From positions 1,860,001 to 1,924,000 of the forward strand of contig CBDHCM010000006.1 of NCBI GenBank assembly GCA_965261105.1: a stretch of 64,000 bases of DNA, written 5' to 3'. The stretch is from Aldehydirespirator sp965261105. GTDB taxonomy: Bacteria; Actinomycetota; Acidimicrobiia; Acidimicrobiales; Aldehydirespiratoraceae. Position numbers and translations under genes: made by a program. Below are positions 15,954 through 24,141 of this stretch, one piece after another (within the stretch, counting starts at the first letter, position 1; each line of letters opens with the position of its first letter). The notes under the pieces were generated by a model. The model saw only the letters and a program-made list of their open reading frames with translations, was not told the origin of the DNA and made no database searches.

Positions 15954-16668
15954 ATGAGTGAATCGTCGTGGCAGGAGGCCCGCGCCGGCCGCTTTCGACC
16001 TGACGGCGTCGTGGGCACCCCTCTGCACACCCGCACCGCGCAGCACAGCAAGACTCCGTGGTACTTCAATTGGGACCTCCACCACGTCGTCGACGTGTAC
16101 GACGACTTCCACGCCGAGCTCGGCGCGATCCGCGAGACGGTGGCGATGGGCGACATGTCGCCGTTGTGCAAATGCACGATCTCGGGCCCGGATGCCACGC
16201 GGCTCGTCGACGAGCTGGTGCCCCGCAACATCGACAACCTCGACGTGGGCGCCATCCAGTACACGCCGTGGTGCAACGACGACGGCAAAGTCGTCTCCGA
16301 CGGGCTCGTCTTCCGCGCGTCGGACTCGAGCTACCGGTTCACCGGGGATCCGACCTGCGACTGGTTCGCCGAGAAGGCCGAGGGTTACGACGTCGAGGTC
16401 CGCGACGAGACCGACGACTACGGGATCCTCATGGTGCAAGGGCCTCGAGTTCGCCACGTGGTCGAGCGGGCGACGGGGGCTGAGTGGTCCGACCTCGACT
16501 TCTCTCGCATGGTCCGCACCCGGATCGGCGGCGTCGACGTCGAGCTGGCCCGACAGGGCTTCACCGGTGAGCTCGGCTACGAGATCCTGATGCCAGCCGA
16601 CAGCGGCGCTCCCGTGTGGGACGCCGTCGCCGAGGCCGGTGCCGACCTCGGACTCCGGCCGTGCGGCG
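15954..16668 (+). pseudogene. GcvT/DmdA-like aminomethyltransferase-family gene, 3' end lost
   Basis: Start ATG 15954 behind AAGGAG. About 238 residues align with folate-dependent aminomethyl or demethyl transferases: GAIRETVAMGDMSPLCKC, the domain-typical ISGPDATRLVDELVPRNI, CNDDGKVVSDGLVFR, LMVQGPRVRHVVER, and RQGFTGELGYEILMPADSGA. Similarity stops after LGLRPCGE near 16668; a further 40 codons of unrelated sequence follow and the IS3 element begins at 16763. The barrel C-terminal domain is missing, so the product is probably inactive. The true gcvT lies at 45.6 kb, so this was a paralogue with another substrate (for example a methylated amine or DMSP). Confidence 0.8.
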
Positions 16669-16786
16669 AGTCTAGCGACTCGCCAAGTTCCTGTAAGAGG
16701 CTTGCCCCGGCTGATTCTGCGAGGCCACAGATCCTCTTCCATGTAGTCCTCGATCATGGTCATGGTGTGCCCTGTGTTTCGCGCGG

Positions 16787-17668
16787 TCAGCTTGCTTGAT
16801 CTCGGACGGTTGTGGTGGCGTGACGGATCTCGTACTCGACGGGCGTGAGCATGCCGAGTGATGAGTGCCGCCGTTGCCGGTTGTGGAAGATCTCAAGGTA
16901 CTCGAAGATGGCGTTGGAGAGTTCCAGGCGGGTTCTCCAGCGCCGCCGGTTGAGCAGCTCGACTTGCATGCGGGCCCAGAACGACTCGATGACGGCATTA
17001 TCGAAACAGTCCCCGATCGAGCCCATCGACACGGCTAGCCCGGCGTCCAGGGCGCGCTGAGTGAACGCCCAAGAGGTGAACTGCGTGCCGTGATCGGAAT
17101 GGATCGTCGACCCGTGGGGTTCGCGGTTCTCGATAGCCATTGCCAGCGCGTTGGTGGCCAGCGACGCCTGGGGGCGTGAGTCGATGGACCATCCGACCAC
17201 CCGGCGGCTGAACACATCGAGCACCACCGCGCAGTAGACCTTGCCTTCGCGGGTGGGGTGCTCGGTGATGTCGGTGACCCACAGCTGGTCGGGCCCGCCG
17301 CGCCAGAACCGCCGATCAACGAGGTCTGTGGCGGTGGGAAGGTTGGGCACCTTGCGGTATCGGTGCCGGCCGGGCAGCCCGGCGAGGTTGTTGCGGCGCA
17401 TGACCAGCTCAACGGTGCAGCGCGCCACCGCGACGCCACGCCCGTGGACGAGCTCGGCGTGCACGCGCCGCGCCCCGTAGGTCCGCCGAGAGGCGCGATG
17501 GATCTCCCGGATGACTTCCAGCAGCATCGCGTGGCGCACCGAACGTGTCAACGGCGGCCGTCTCCGCCAGCAGTAGTAGCCCGACACCGAGACCCCAAGC
17601 ACCCGACAGGCGACCTCGACAGGATGGCCCTCGCCTACGACCGCGGCGACGACCTCGAACCGCCTTTT
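16787..17668 (-). CDS. IS3-family transposase OrfB (DDE integrase core, -1 frameshift product)
   Basis: Catalytic half of the IS3 transposase. From the frameshift point it reads KRRFEVVAAVVGEG, then the HTH_21-like RTYGARRVHAEL and the rve core: WVTDITEHPTREGKVYCAVV (first Asp), HSDHGTQF (second Asp), FWARMQVELLNR (Glu). The C-terminus carries RQRRHSSLGMLTPVEYE, typical of the family. It is intact, so the element may be active. An internal start near 17602 (VLGVSVSGYY) would give OrfB alone. Confidence 0.92.
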   Translation of the reverse strand, partial: KRRFEVVAAVVGEGHPVEVACRVLGVSVSGYYCWRRRPPLTRSVRHAMLLEVIREIHRASRRTYGARRVHAELVHGRGVAVARCTVELVMRRNNLAGLPGRHRYRKVPNLPTATDLVDRRFWRGGPDQLWVTDITEHPTREGKVYCAVVLDVFSRRVVGWSIDSRPQASLATNALAMAIENREPHGSTIHSDHGTQFTSWAFTQRALDAGLAVSMGSIGDCFDNAVIESFWARMQVELLNRRRWRTRLELSNAIFEYLEIFHNRQRRHSSLGMLTPVEYEIRHATTTVRDQAS

Positions 17669-17943
17669 GGGTCGATCTGCTCCCTCAACAGCTCGTTCGC
17701 TCGCTTGGTGACCGCCAGCTCGGCCTCGAGCTCGCGGATCCGTCTGCGGGCCGCTGCCAGCTCCACCGACTCCGCGGTGCTGACACCAGGCCTGATCCCC
17801 CGATCCACCAGATCCTGGTTGCGCCAGTTGTAGATCGTCTGGCCCGTCACACCGAGCTGCTCTGCGATCTCAGCGACCGGTCTGCCCGCCTCGACCAGAT
17901 CCAAGACCTTGCGCCGGAACTCGGCCGGATAACTCCTTGGCAT
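17635..17943 (-). CDS. IS3-family transposase OrfA (helix-turn-helix)
   Basis: 102 aa from ATG 17943 behind GAGGAGG. HTH_Tnp_1 domain: SYPAEFRRKVLDLVEAGRPV and AEQLGVTGQTIYNWR, then the leucine-zipper helix ESVELAAARRRIRELEAELA for dimerisation. It binds the IS ends. It overlaps OrfB in another frame; A-AAA-G at 17664-17668 fits programmed -1 frameshifting. Confidence 0.92.
   Translation of the reverse strand: MPRSYPAEFRRKVLDLVEAGRPVAEIAEQLGVTGQTIYNWRNQDLVDRGIRPGVSTAESVELAAARRRIRELEAELAVTKRANELLREQIDPKGGSRSSPRS
17664..17670 (-). promoter_or_regulatory. Programmed -1 frameshift site of the IS3 element
   Basis: Minus-strand CCAAAAG. The orfA frame reads CCA-AAA-GGC; slipping back one base after AAA gives AGG-CGG and continues in the orfB frame as KRRFEVV. 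A-AAA-G is the classic slippery heptamer core of IS3 elements. Confidence 0.75.
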
Positions 17944-18218
17944 GATGACCTCCTCGCGGTCGACATGCCCGAGATTCAACTATCCCGACTGCGCAATACC
18001 CGGGGCACACCACAGCCTGCGTGAAACCCGGGGAGGTTCACACGGGCTTGGTGTCACAGGACACCGACAGACAGGCCTCAGACAACGCGCTGGCCTGGAT
18101 CTCAATTCTTGAGCCTGCGCGTGAACGTGGGGAGCGGGGTGGTTGACGGTCCCCGCTGAGGGGTGGGGGCCCTGCTGGAATCGGTGATTGACATCATCAA
18201 CGATCCGGGAGGGCCCCG

Positions 18219-19323
18219 ATGGCTTCCGATGTTATGCGGGTGCGGCTGCACCTGCGCGAGATCCGCGTGCTCGCGGTGGTGGTGGACACGCCGAGCGAGT
18301 TGAGGGTGCGGGTCGAGTCGACCGTGAGGCGTCCTCGTTGCCCGCACTGCGGGTTCAAGTGCCACAGGGTGCACGACACCCGCGAGCGCTCGGTGCGCGA
18401 CGTTGAGGTGTCGGGGCGGCGCACGACGCTGGTGTGGGTGCGGCGGCGGCTCGTGTGCGGCGGCTGCGACAGCCGATGGCTCGCGGAGCACCCCGAGTTC
18501 GACGGACGGCTGACGCGGCGCCTGGCGCAGCGTCTGGTCGCGGACGCTGAGGTGATGACGGTCCGTGCGGTGGTGCGCCGCCACGGTGTGAGCCGGCCGT
18601 CAGTGAACGCGCTGGTGAGGGCCTGGTCGGGGCTGATCGCGGAGCATCGCCGCAGCCGCCGGTGCGCGGTGCTGTTGGTCGATGAGACCTCCATGCGCAA
18701 GCGCCACCGCTATGTGACCGTCATCGTCAACGCAGACACCGGCCGGACCCTGGCGATGGTCGAGCACCGCAGCAGCGCTGCGCTGTCAGCGTTCTTGGTG
18801 TCACAGGGCCACAAGTGGCGCAGAGGAGTCAAAGTCGTCGTCACCGACGGGTCGCGCGCCTACAAGGCCTCCGTGGACGCCTGCTTGCCCCACGCCCGCC
18901 ACGTGCTGGACCGCTTCCACGTCATCAGATGGTTCTGTGCGGGGCTCACCGCGGCGCGCCGCGACATCCAGCGCCGCGAGCCCCACGGCGTCAAGCCCGC
19001 CTTCGACCCAGAGGTGTTCAGAGCCCGGTTCCTGCTGCGGCGCGGCGACACCCTCACCGGCGCCGACCGCGCCCGCCTCGATGAGCTGTTCGACGCCCAC
19101 CCCCGCCTCAAAGCCGGCCGGCAGGCCCTCCAGGAGCTCCACGGCCTCTACACCGCCGACGACTATGACGGCGCCCTGGAAGCCCTCGGACGGTTCTACA
19201 GACCTCTACGAGACCGGCGAGCTGCCCGAGTACCACGACACCGTCGACACGTTCATCGCATGGTCAGACGAGATCCTCAACTGGCACCACACCGGCCGCC
19301 CCTCCAACGGACGCATCGAGGGC
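18219..19323 (+). pseudogene. ISL3-family transposase, 5' part, frameshifted and interrupted
   Basis: Starts ATG 18219 (GGGAGGGCCCCG upstream). Zinc finger CPHCGFKC...CGGC, then the DDE_Tnp_ISL3 core: VLLVDETSMRK (Asp), VVVTDGSRAYK (Asp) and the helical part RHVLDRFHVIRWF. Near 19198 the frame changes: RFY continues as unrelated residues, while the next frame reads DLYETGELPEYHDTVDTF and EILNWHHTGRPSNGRIEG, the expected ISL3 sequence. It then breaks at RIEG (19323), where the Tn554-like element begins. Two lesions, so inactive. Confidence 0.88.
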
Positions 19324-19413
19324 CGCATTCTCTGGAGCGTGTCGGAGGGTGTCGTCGATGTCGCTGACGGGCATGTGGCGGGCTGTCGGGGACGCGTTCT
19401 CTGGAGCGTGTCG
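19324..19413 (+). repeat. Two 21-bp direct repeats at the left end of the Tn554-like element
   Basis: 19324-19344 and 19393-19413 agree at 20 of 21 bases (core TTCTCTGGAGCGTGTCG), 69 bp apart. They start exactly at the left junction, so they are candidate binding sites for the TnpA/TnpB recombinases. Confidence 0.75.
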
Positions 19414-19501
19414 TTGGAGTCCGCGATGTTGCTGGCGGTGTGAGCTGGACAGCGCTTCCTTCGGCCTGCGGTCGCTGGTCGTGATGCGGTGGAGGTGGCC
19501 T

Positions 19502-20593
19502 GTGAGGGTTCAGCGTGTGGTGATGGCGGTGACCGGCGTCGAGTCTTGGACGGTCGTCGACGACGGGTGGGTTCTGGTGGAGCCGGTGGAGCGCTATCTG
19601 GCGCATCTGGCAGGCATCGAGCGTTCACCGAACACGATGAGGGCCTACGCGCACGGTCTGCGGCTTTGGTTCGAGTTCCTCGGGGCCCGTCGCCTTGCCT
19701 GGGACAGCGTCGGGATCGAGGACGTCTCGCGGTTCGTGGCATGGCTGCGGGCTCGGGCCGACAACGTGATCGTGTTCGACGACACGGCGGCGGTTCGCAG
19801 CGCGGCGACGGTGAACCGTCACTTGGCCGCTCTGTTTGGGTTCTATGACTTCCACGCTCGCAGCGGCGGCGTGGGCGTGGCGGCTGAGTTGGTGGCGTGG
19901 CGGCGCGGGTCTCGGGGTTCCTACAAGCCGTTTTTGCACGGCATCGCTGGTGACGGGCCGGTGCGGCTGCGGCCGGTGCGGCTGCGTGTGCCGCGGCGGC
20001 TGCCGGCTGTGCTCGGCGTCGAGGAGATCGCTGTGATCTTGGCGGCGTGCACCCGGCTGCGGGACCGGTTCTTGTTCGCCTTGTTGGCCGAGACGGGCAT
20101 GCGGGTCGGCCAGGCGCTCGGTCTGGGGCACGAGGACTTCGTGAGCCGTCGGCGGCAGGTGCGCATCGTGGCCCGGGCCGACAACGCGAACGGTGCCCGG
20201 GCCAAATGTTTGTCGCCGGCGACGGTGCCGGTGTCAGCGCCGCTGGTGCGGCTCTACAGCGATTACATGCACACCGAGTACGGCGAATTGGACTCTGGCT
20301 ACGTGTTCGTGAACCTGTGGTCGGCGCCGGTGGGCAGGCCGCTGCGCTACGGTGCGGTCGCGAAGCTGGTGCGGCGGCTGCGAGCCCGCACGGGCATCGA
20401 GTTCACCCCGCACACGCTGCGCCGCAGCCGCGCCACCGAGCTGATCCGCGCCGGTGTGGCGATCGAGGTCGTGTCCAAGCTGTTGACGCACCGGTCGGTG
20501 AGCGCGACCAGCGAAGCGTATGTGCACCTCGACGTCGAGGACCTGCGGTCCGAGCTGGTGCGTGCAGGTGCCTGGGAGGGCGTCTCATGCTGA
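19502..20593 (+). CDS. tnpA: TnpA-like tyrosine recombinase of a Tn554-family transposon
   Basis: 363 aa from GTG 19502, with GGAGG six bases upstream; Tn554 TnpA has nearly the same length. N-terminal SAM-like core-binding domain (YLAHLAGIERSPNTMRAYAH). Catalytic domain: LLAETGMRVGQALGL (Arg I), FTPHTLRRSRATELI (H-x-x-R), LLTHRSVSATSEAYVH with the catalytic Tyr in SEAYVH. All main catalytic residues are there. It overlaps tnpB by 7 bp. Confidence 0.9.
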   Translation: MRVQRVVMAVTGVESWTVVDDGWVLVEPVERYLAHLAGIERSPNTMRAYAHGLRLWFEFLGARRLAWDSVGIEDVSRFVAWLRARADNVIVFDDTAAVRSAATVNRHLAALFGFYDFHARSGGVGVAAELVAWRRGSRGSYKPFLHGIAGDGPVRLRPVRLRVPRRLPAVLGVEEIAVILAACTRLRDRFLFALLAETGMRVGQALGLGHEDFVSRRRQVRIVARADNANGARAKCLSPATVPVSAPLVRLYSDYMHTEYGELDSGYVFVNLWSAPVGRPLRYGAVAKLVRRLRARTGIEFTPHTLRRSRATELIRAGVAIEVVSKLLTHRSVSATSEAYVHLDVEDLRSELVRAGAWEGVSC

Positions 20594-22539
20594 GCGCCGT
20601 CGCCGCCCGCAGCGGCCGCGGCGACCATCTGGGCGAGCTCGTGGCGGCTGTGCGCCGGGAGTTCTGCGGCGAGGTGATCGCGGTGTCGCCCGAGGACCCG
20701 GTGTTCGGTCGGGGCCGCTGCGAGGTGGCGGGATGCGGGCGCAGCGCCTGGGCGCGGGATCTGTGCGGGGCTCACCACCAGCGGTGGGCCAACCACGCCA
20801 AGCCCGACCTCGGGGAGTTCAAGGCGGGCGCCGCCGCGGTCGCGGTCCGGGCCGGCTCAGAGAACGTGGACGGCTTCGACCTGTCGGCTCTGGCCGTCGG
20901 GGCCCGCCTGGAGGTCGCGTACGTGCTGCAGTGCCGCCACGACGACCGCACTGTGAGGGTGCCGCCCTCGACGGTGAGGCATCTGGTCGCTCTGGTGGCC
21001 GACAGCGGCGCCGGCTCGCTGCTGGGGCGGCCGCTGGAGGACTGGCTAGATGAGGTGAGGTCCCACCGCCGCAGGGACCCGAGCCCCACGATCGGGCTCA
21101 TCCGCTACGCCTACCGACGCCTCAGCGACCTCGGCGGCATCGACATCGAAGCCGAGTACGCGTCGGACGTCTGGGTCGCCTCGCGGCTGGGGATCAAGGT
21201 GACCCGGTCGCCGGCTCAGACCCGTTTCGACACCATCGACCAGCCGTGGCTGCGCGCCGCGGTGAAGCGCTGGGCGAGGCTTCGGCTGGGGTCGGGCAAG
21301 ACCTTCGGCAGCGTGCACGTCGATGTGCGGGCGATGCTGTGGTTCAGCCGGTTCCTCGCCCGACGCGATCCCCGAGCCTCCGACGAGGCTGTTGTCACCC
21401 GCGACGCGCTGGAGTCCTATCTGGTGTGGGTGACCGCCTCACATCTCGCTGCTCACACCTCCAGCACCTACATCACGTGTCTGCGGGTCTTTCTCGACGC
21501 CTGCCGACGCCACGGCCGGCTGCCGCGACTGCCCGCGACGGCAGCGATCTATCACGACGACCTGCCCAGCCGACCCCGGCCCCTGCCCCGGTTCATCCCC
21601 GAGTTCGTCATGGCGCAGCTCGAAGACCCCGAACGCCTCGCAATGCTGCCCGACGCCACGACCCGGGCGCTGGTCACCGTGCTCATGGAGACCGGCCTGC
21701 GGGCCAACGACGCCTGCTCGCTGCCGTTCAACCCGATCATCGAAGACAGCGCCCGATGGCCCTGCCTTCGCTACCTCAACACCAAGACGGCCGCCGAGCA
21801 GCTCGTGCCCCTCAGCGCCGCCGCCGCCGAAGCTATCCGCGCCCAACAGACGCATCTGCTCCATCGCTGGCCCGGCGCCTCGCCGGTGCTGTTCCCCGCC
21901 CCGCGATCCAACCCCGACGCGACCCGGCCGTTCAGCTACGCCACGCTGCGGGGGCGTCTGGCCCGCCGGCAACACAACATCGACCTGCGCGACGACACCG
22001 GCCAGCCCGTGCGGGTCACCGCCCACCAGTTCCGCCACACCTTCGGCACCCGGCTGATCAACACAGGCGTCCCCCAACACGTCATCGGGCGGCTCCTCGG
22101 CCATGCCAGCCCCCAAATGACCGCCCGCTACGCCGCGCTCCATGACACCACCGTCCGCGCAGCCTTCGACGACTACTGCCAGCAGCGGGTCAACCTCGCC
22201 GGAGAACGCATCGCCCACGACCCCGGCGCGCTCACCGCCCAAGCCGAGTGGACCACCCACAACATGGCCCGCGTCCAGGCCAGCCTGCCCAACGGCTACC
22301 GCCGACGCCCACCACAACAGGACTGCCCCCACCCCAACGCCTGCCTCACCTGCCCCGACTTCCAGACAACCCCTGCATTCCTCGACATCCACCGCCGCCA
22401 ACACGACCAGACCAGACTGCTCATCGCCACCGCCGAAGCCGACGGCCGGTTCCGGCTCGCTGACAACCACCGGCAAGTCCACGACAACCTCAACCGGCTC
22501 ATCGCCGCGCTCGAAGACATCGCAGACACCACCCCATGA
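20587..22539 (+). CDS. tnpB: TnpB-like tyrosine recombinase of a Tn554-family transposon
   Basis: 650 aa, close to Tn554 TnpB. The N-terminal 250 residues include a Cys-rich patch (CEVAGCGRSAWARDLCGAHH) that may bind zinc. The catalytic domain shows METGLRANDACSLPF (Arg I), VTAHQFRHTFGTRLI (H-x-x-R), LLGHASPQMTARYAAL with the Tyr in TARYAAL. The C-terminal part has a second Cys cluster (CPHPNACLTCPDF). ATG 20587 lies in the tnpA stop region; the stop overlaps tnpC by 4 bp. Catalytic residues are intact, so the transposon may still be active. Confidence 0.9.
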   Translation: MLSAVAARSGRGDHLGELVAAVRREFCGEVIAVSPEDPVFGRGRCEVAGCGRSAWARDLCGAHHQRWANHAKPDLGEFKAGAAAVAVRAGSENVDGFDLSALAVGARLEVAYVLQCRHDDRTVRVPPSTVRHLVALVADSGAGSLLGRPLEDWLDEVRSHRRRDPSPTIGLIRYAYRRLSDLGGIDIEAEYASDVWVASRLGIKVTRSPAQTRFDTIDQPWLRAAVKRWARLRLGSGKTFGSVHVDVRAMLWFSRFLARRDPRASDEAVVTRDALESYLVWVTASHLAAHTSSTYITCLRVFLDACRRHGRLPRLPATAAIYHDDLPSRPRPLPRFIPEFVMAQLEDPERLAMLPDATTRALVTVLMETGLRANDACSLPFNPIIEDSARWPCLRYLNTKTAAEQLVPLSAAAAEAIRAQQTHLLHRWPGASPVLFPAPRSNPDATRPFSYATLRGRLARRQHNIDLRDDTGQPVRVTAHQFRHTFGTRLINTGVPQHVIGRLLGHASPQMTARYAALHDTTVRAAFDDYCQQRVNLAGERIAHDPGALTAQAEWTTHNMARVQASLPNGYRRRPPQQDCPHPNACLTCPDFQTTPAFLDIHRRQHDQTRLLIATAEADGRFRLADNHRQVHDNLNRLIAALEDIADTTP

Positions 22540-22976
22540 CCGCCGCCCTCGCCGCTGCCGCCCGACAACGCTCCGACCAGACCCGCCAACGCGCCACCGA
22601 AGCGCTACAGCGCCTCCACGCCACCGGCCAACCGATCACGTTCGCACACGTCGCCCGCACAGCAGGCGTGTCCCGGTCCTGGCTCTACCGCCAGCCCGAC
22701 CTGCGAGCCGACATCGACCGACTCCGCCGCACTGCCACAGCCCAGGCTGTCCCCGTTCCATCACCCGAACGAGGATCAGCCGAATCGCTGCGACAACGCC
22801 TCGAGGCCGCCCTCGACGAGATCACCAGACTCAAAGCCGACAACCACCAACTCCGAGAACACCTCGCCCAGCACCTCGGCCACCGGCGCCAAAACCGCAT
22901 CCCCGCCCCGTCAGCGACATGTCTCCCACATGAAACCCAAGCTCCGAACCACCACAGCGCCCAGCCCTACAGATAA
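22536..22976 (+). CDS. tnpC: TnpC-like accessory protein (DUF6262 type)
   Basis: 146 aa. A helix-turn-helix-like segment, FAHVARTAGVSRSWLYRQPD, is followed by a coiled coil (LRQRLEAALDEITRLKADNHQLREHL as seen in two halves around residues 85-110) and a basic tail. In Tn554 TnpC influences the frequency and orientation of transposition. Four-base ATGA overlap with tnpB. The stop is two bases from the right junction. Confidence 0.85.
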   Translation: MTAALAAAARQRSDQTRQRATEALQRLHATGQPITFAHVARTAGVSRSWLYRQPDLRADIDRLRRTATAQAVPVPSPERGSAESLRQRLEAALDEITRLKADNHQLREHLAQHLGHRRQNRIPAPSATCLPHETQAPNHHSAQPYR

Positions 22977-22978
22977 GC

Positions 22979-23068
22979 ACCAACAACCTGCTCCAAGTAC
23001 TGCGGCGCACCGCCCACGGCTTCACCAACCCAGCCAACTTCGAAGCCCGAGGACTGCTGATAACATGA
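22979..23068 (+). pseudogene. ISL3 transposase, 3' fragment
   Basis: Thirty codons: TNNLLQVLRRTAHGF then TNPANFEARGLLIT-stop, the conserved C-terminus of ISL3 transposases. It continues the sequence broken at 19323 and has no start of its own. Confidence 0.88.
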
Positions 23069-23198
23069 CCCGCCAACCGGTGCCGGCAACCCTTCATCCC
23101 ACACTTACGCGCAGGGCCAGGTCTTCACGAGCGCGAGCAATCACTCCATTCACGCTCTGGGTTTCAACGCTCTGATCCGCGTCCCCATCGGGACGGAC

Positions 23199-23453
23199 GT
23201 GTCAAGGGACACCAACCATGATGATCTGCCAATGTCGAGCAGCATCCCAGGACCTGTCTTTGCGCCATGCACCATGGACCAGGGCGACGACGATGGGACC
23301 ACGCAGTCGTTGACCGAGGACCGTCGTCCGCTGGGTGACTTCGATGTGCTTCTCGGGCTGGACGTGATCTCGCAGTTCCGTATGACGGTGGACGGGCCAC
23401 ACGTCAGGTTCGACCCATCCACGCAGGGCCCAGGCCCCGTCGAGTCGCCCTAG
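23199..23453 (+). pseudogene. Possible fragment of a retropepsin-like protein
   Basis: 84 codons from GTG 23199. Only the middle is suggestive: GDFDVLLGLDVISQFRMTVD resembles the second half of retropepsin-like aspartic protease domains (the hydrophobic-hydrophobic-G-x-D pattern). No catalytic DTG is seen, and the frame is open upstream without a good start. It stops where the MITE-like inverted repeat begins. I treat it as a remnant; it may not be expressed. Confidence 0.3.
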
Positions 23454-23557
23454 GTGGCTGGTGTTAAATGGCGATTTGCCACAATCTGCGAGTCGCTGAC
23501 CTGGGGTTTTGTGATCGCAAGATCCCCATTTCGGGAGTTTGGCACCAGCCACCTAGG
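23449..23557. mobile_element. MITE-like element with 15-bp perfect terminal inverted repeats
   Basis: CCTAGGTGGCTGGTG at 23449-23463 is the exact reverse complement of 23543-23557. Inside, AAATGGCGAT on the left pairs imperfectly with AAATGGGGAT on the complement of the right, so the element folds into a long hairpin. 109 bp, no coding capacity. The gene-free stretch 23119-23842 holds otherwise only the fragment before it and the promoter region of hipB. Confidence 0.6.
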
Positions 23558-23842
23558 CCCCCCGGACCCCTCAGCGGGTGTCGGCGCCGGCGCAGGCCGC
23601 TGGCCTGCGGGGGCGGAGGTTGTCACAGCTAACTTACGCCGCTTCACATGGGCGTGCAAGAGGGACCGTTTCAGGGGGAATCCCACTCACTTCTACATGC
23701 AGGGCCAGAGGAGCAGCTTCTCGACAGTGTGAAGAATCCACACGCATCGTCCTTCCCCGGTTACAAGCCGAGCTTGTTACCGCTCAGTTACAGCTAGGAG
23801 TGTGTAACCGTCCGGTGACACCGCTCGTGGTATGCTGGAGGC

Positions 23843-24136
23843 ATGACGCCGACAGGTGGGCGCACTCGTCTACGGCACATGCGCCGGCCCCACGAGGTCG
23901 GGGTCGCGCTGCGCAGCGCCCGTGAGGGTCTTGGGCTGACCCAGGCTGAGACCGCCGCGGCCGCGGGGGTCTCGCGCAAGTGGCTGTCCGAAGTCGAGGG
24001 AGGCAAGGCCACCGCGAGCCTCGGCCTGGTGCTCGGCGTGCTCGACGCGTTGGGCTACGAGGTGGAGTTCGCGCCGCAGCCCGACGAGATGGACCTCGAA
24101 GCGCACCTCGAGAGCCTCAGCGCCGAGCACAGCTAA
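23843..24136 (+). CDS. hipB: HipB-like antitoxin (HTH_3)
   Basis: 97 aa behind a good GGAGGC. The Xre-type helix-turn-helix is clear: GVALRSAREGLGLTQAETAAAAGVS in two parts with KWLSEVEGGKATASLGLVL. It would repress its own promoter and hold HipA inactive. The stop is 5 bp before hipA. The upstream DNA repeats GTTAC/GTAAC (about 23775-23820), which could be its operator. TATGCT lies directly upstream of the RBS, so the transcript leader may be very short. Confidence 0.88.
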   Translation: MTPTGGRTRLRHMRRPHEVGVALRSAREGLGLTQAETAAAAGVSRKWLSEVEGGKATASLGLVLGVLDALGYEVEFAPQPDEMDLEAHLESLSAEHS

Positions 24137-24141
24137 CGACG

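Larger units (their letters stand above)
16763..18012 (-). mobile_element. IS3-family insertion sequence, 1250 bp
   Basis: Contains orfA and orfB on the minus strand. Terminal inverted repeats are visible: 16763 onward begins TGGTGTGCCC and the reverse complement of the right end also reads TGGTGTGCCC, with an imperfect match over about 27 bp. No clear 3-4 bp target duplication is visible (TCA on the left, CAG on the right). The 95 bp to its left (16668-16762) match nothing I recognise and may be the relic of another insertion. Confidence 0.85.
19324..22978 (+). mobile_element. Tn554-family transposon (tnpA-tnpB-tnpC) inside the ISL3 transposase gene
   Basis: The ISL3 reading runs GRIEG up to 19323 and resumes as TNNLLQVLRRTAHGF from 22979, which defines both ends to within a few bases. 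Three overlapping recombinase genes fill the insert, and no cargo gene is present. The last codon of tnpC ends two bases before the right junction. Tn554 relatives insert at preferred sites without long terminal inverted repeats, consistent with what is seen. Confidence 0.88.
18111..23118 (+). mobile_element. ISL3-family insertion sequence, split by a Tn554-like element
   Basis: Imperfect terminal inverted repeats: CCTGCGCGT at 18114 and its complement at 23107-23115, with further partial match GTGGG. The only gene was one ISL3 transposase, now in two pieces (18219-19323 and 22979-23068) separated by 3.65 kb of Tn554-like DNA. Without the insert the IS would be about 1.35 kb, normal for ISL3. 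Confidence 0.75.

Noticed and set aside
16760..18015. Target-site duplication of the IS3 element
   Set aside because: TCA on the left and CAG on the right differ; no other 3-4 bp duplication is visible at the ends I chose.
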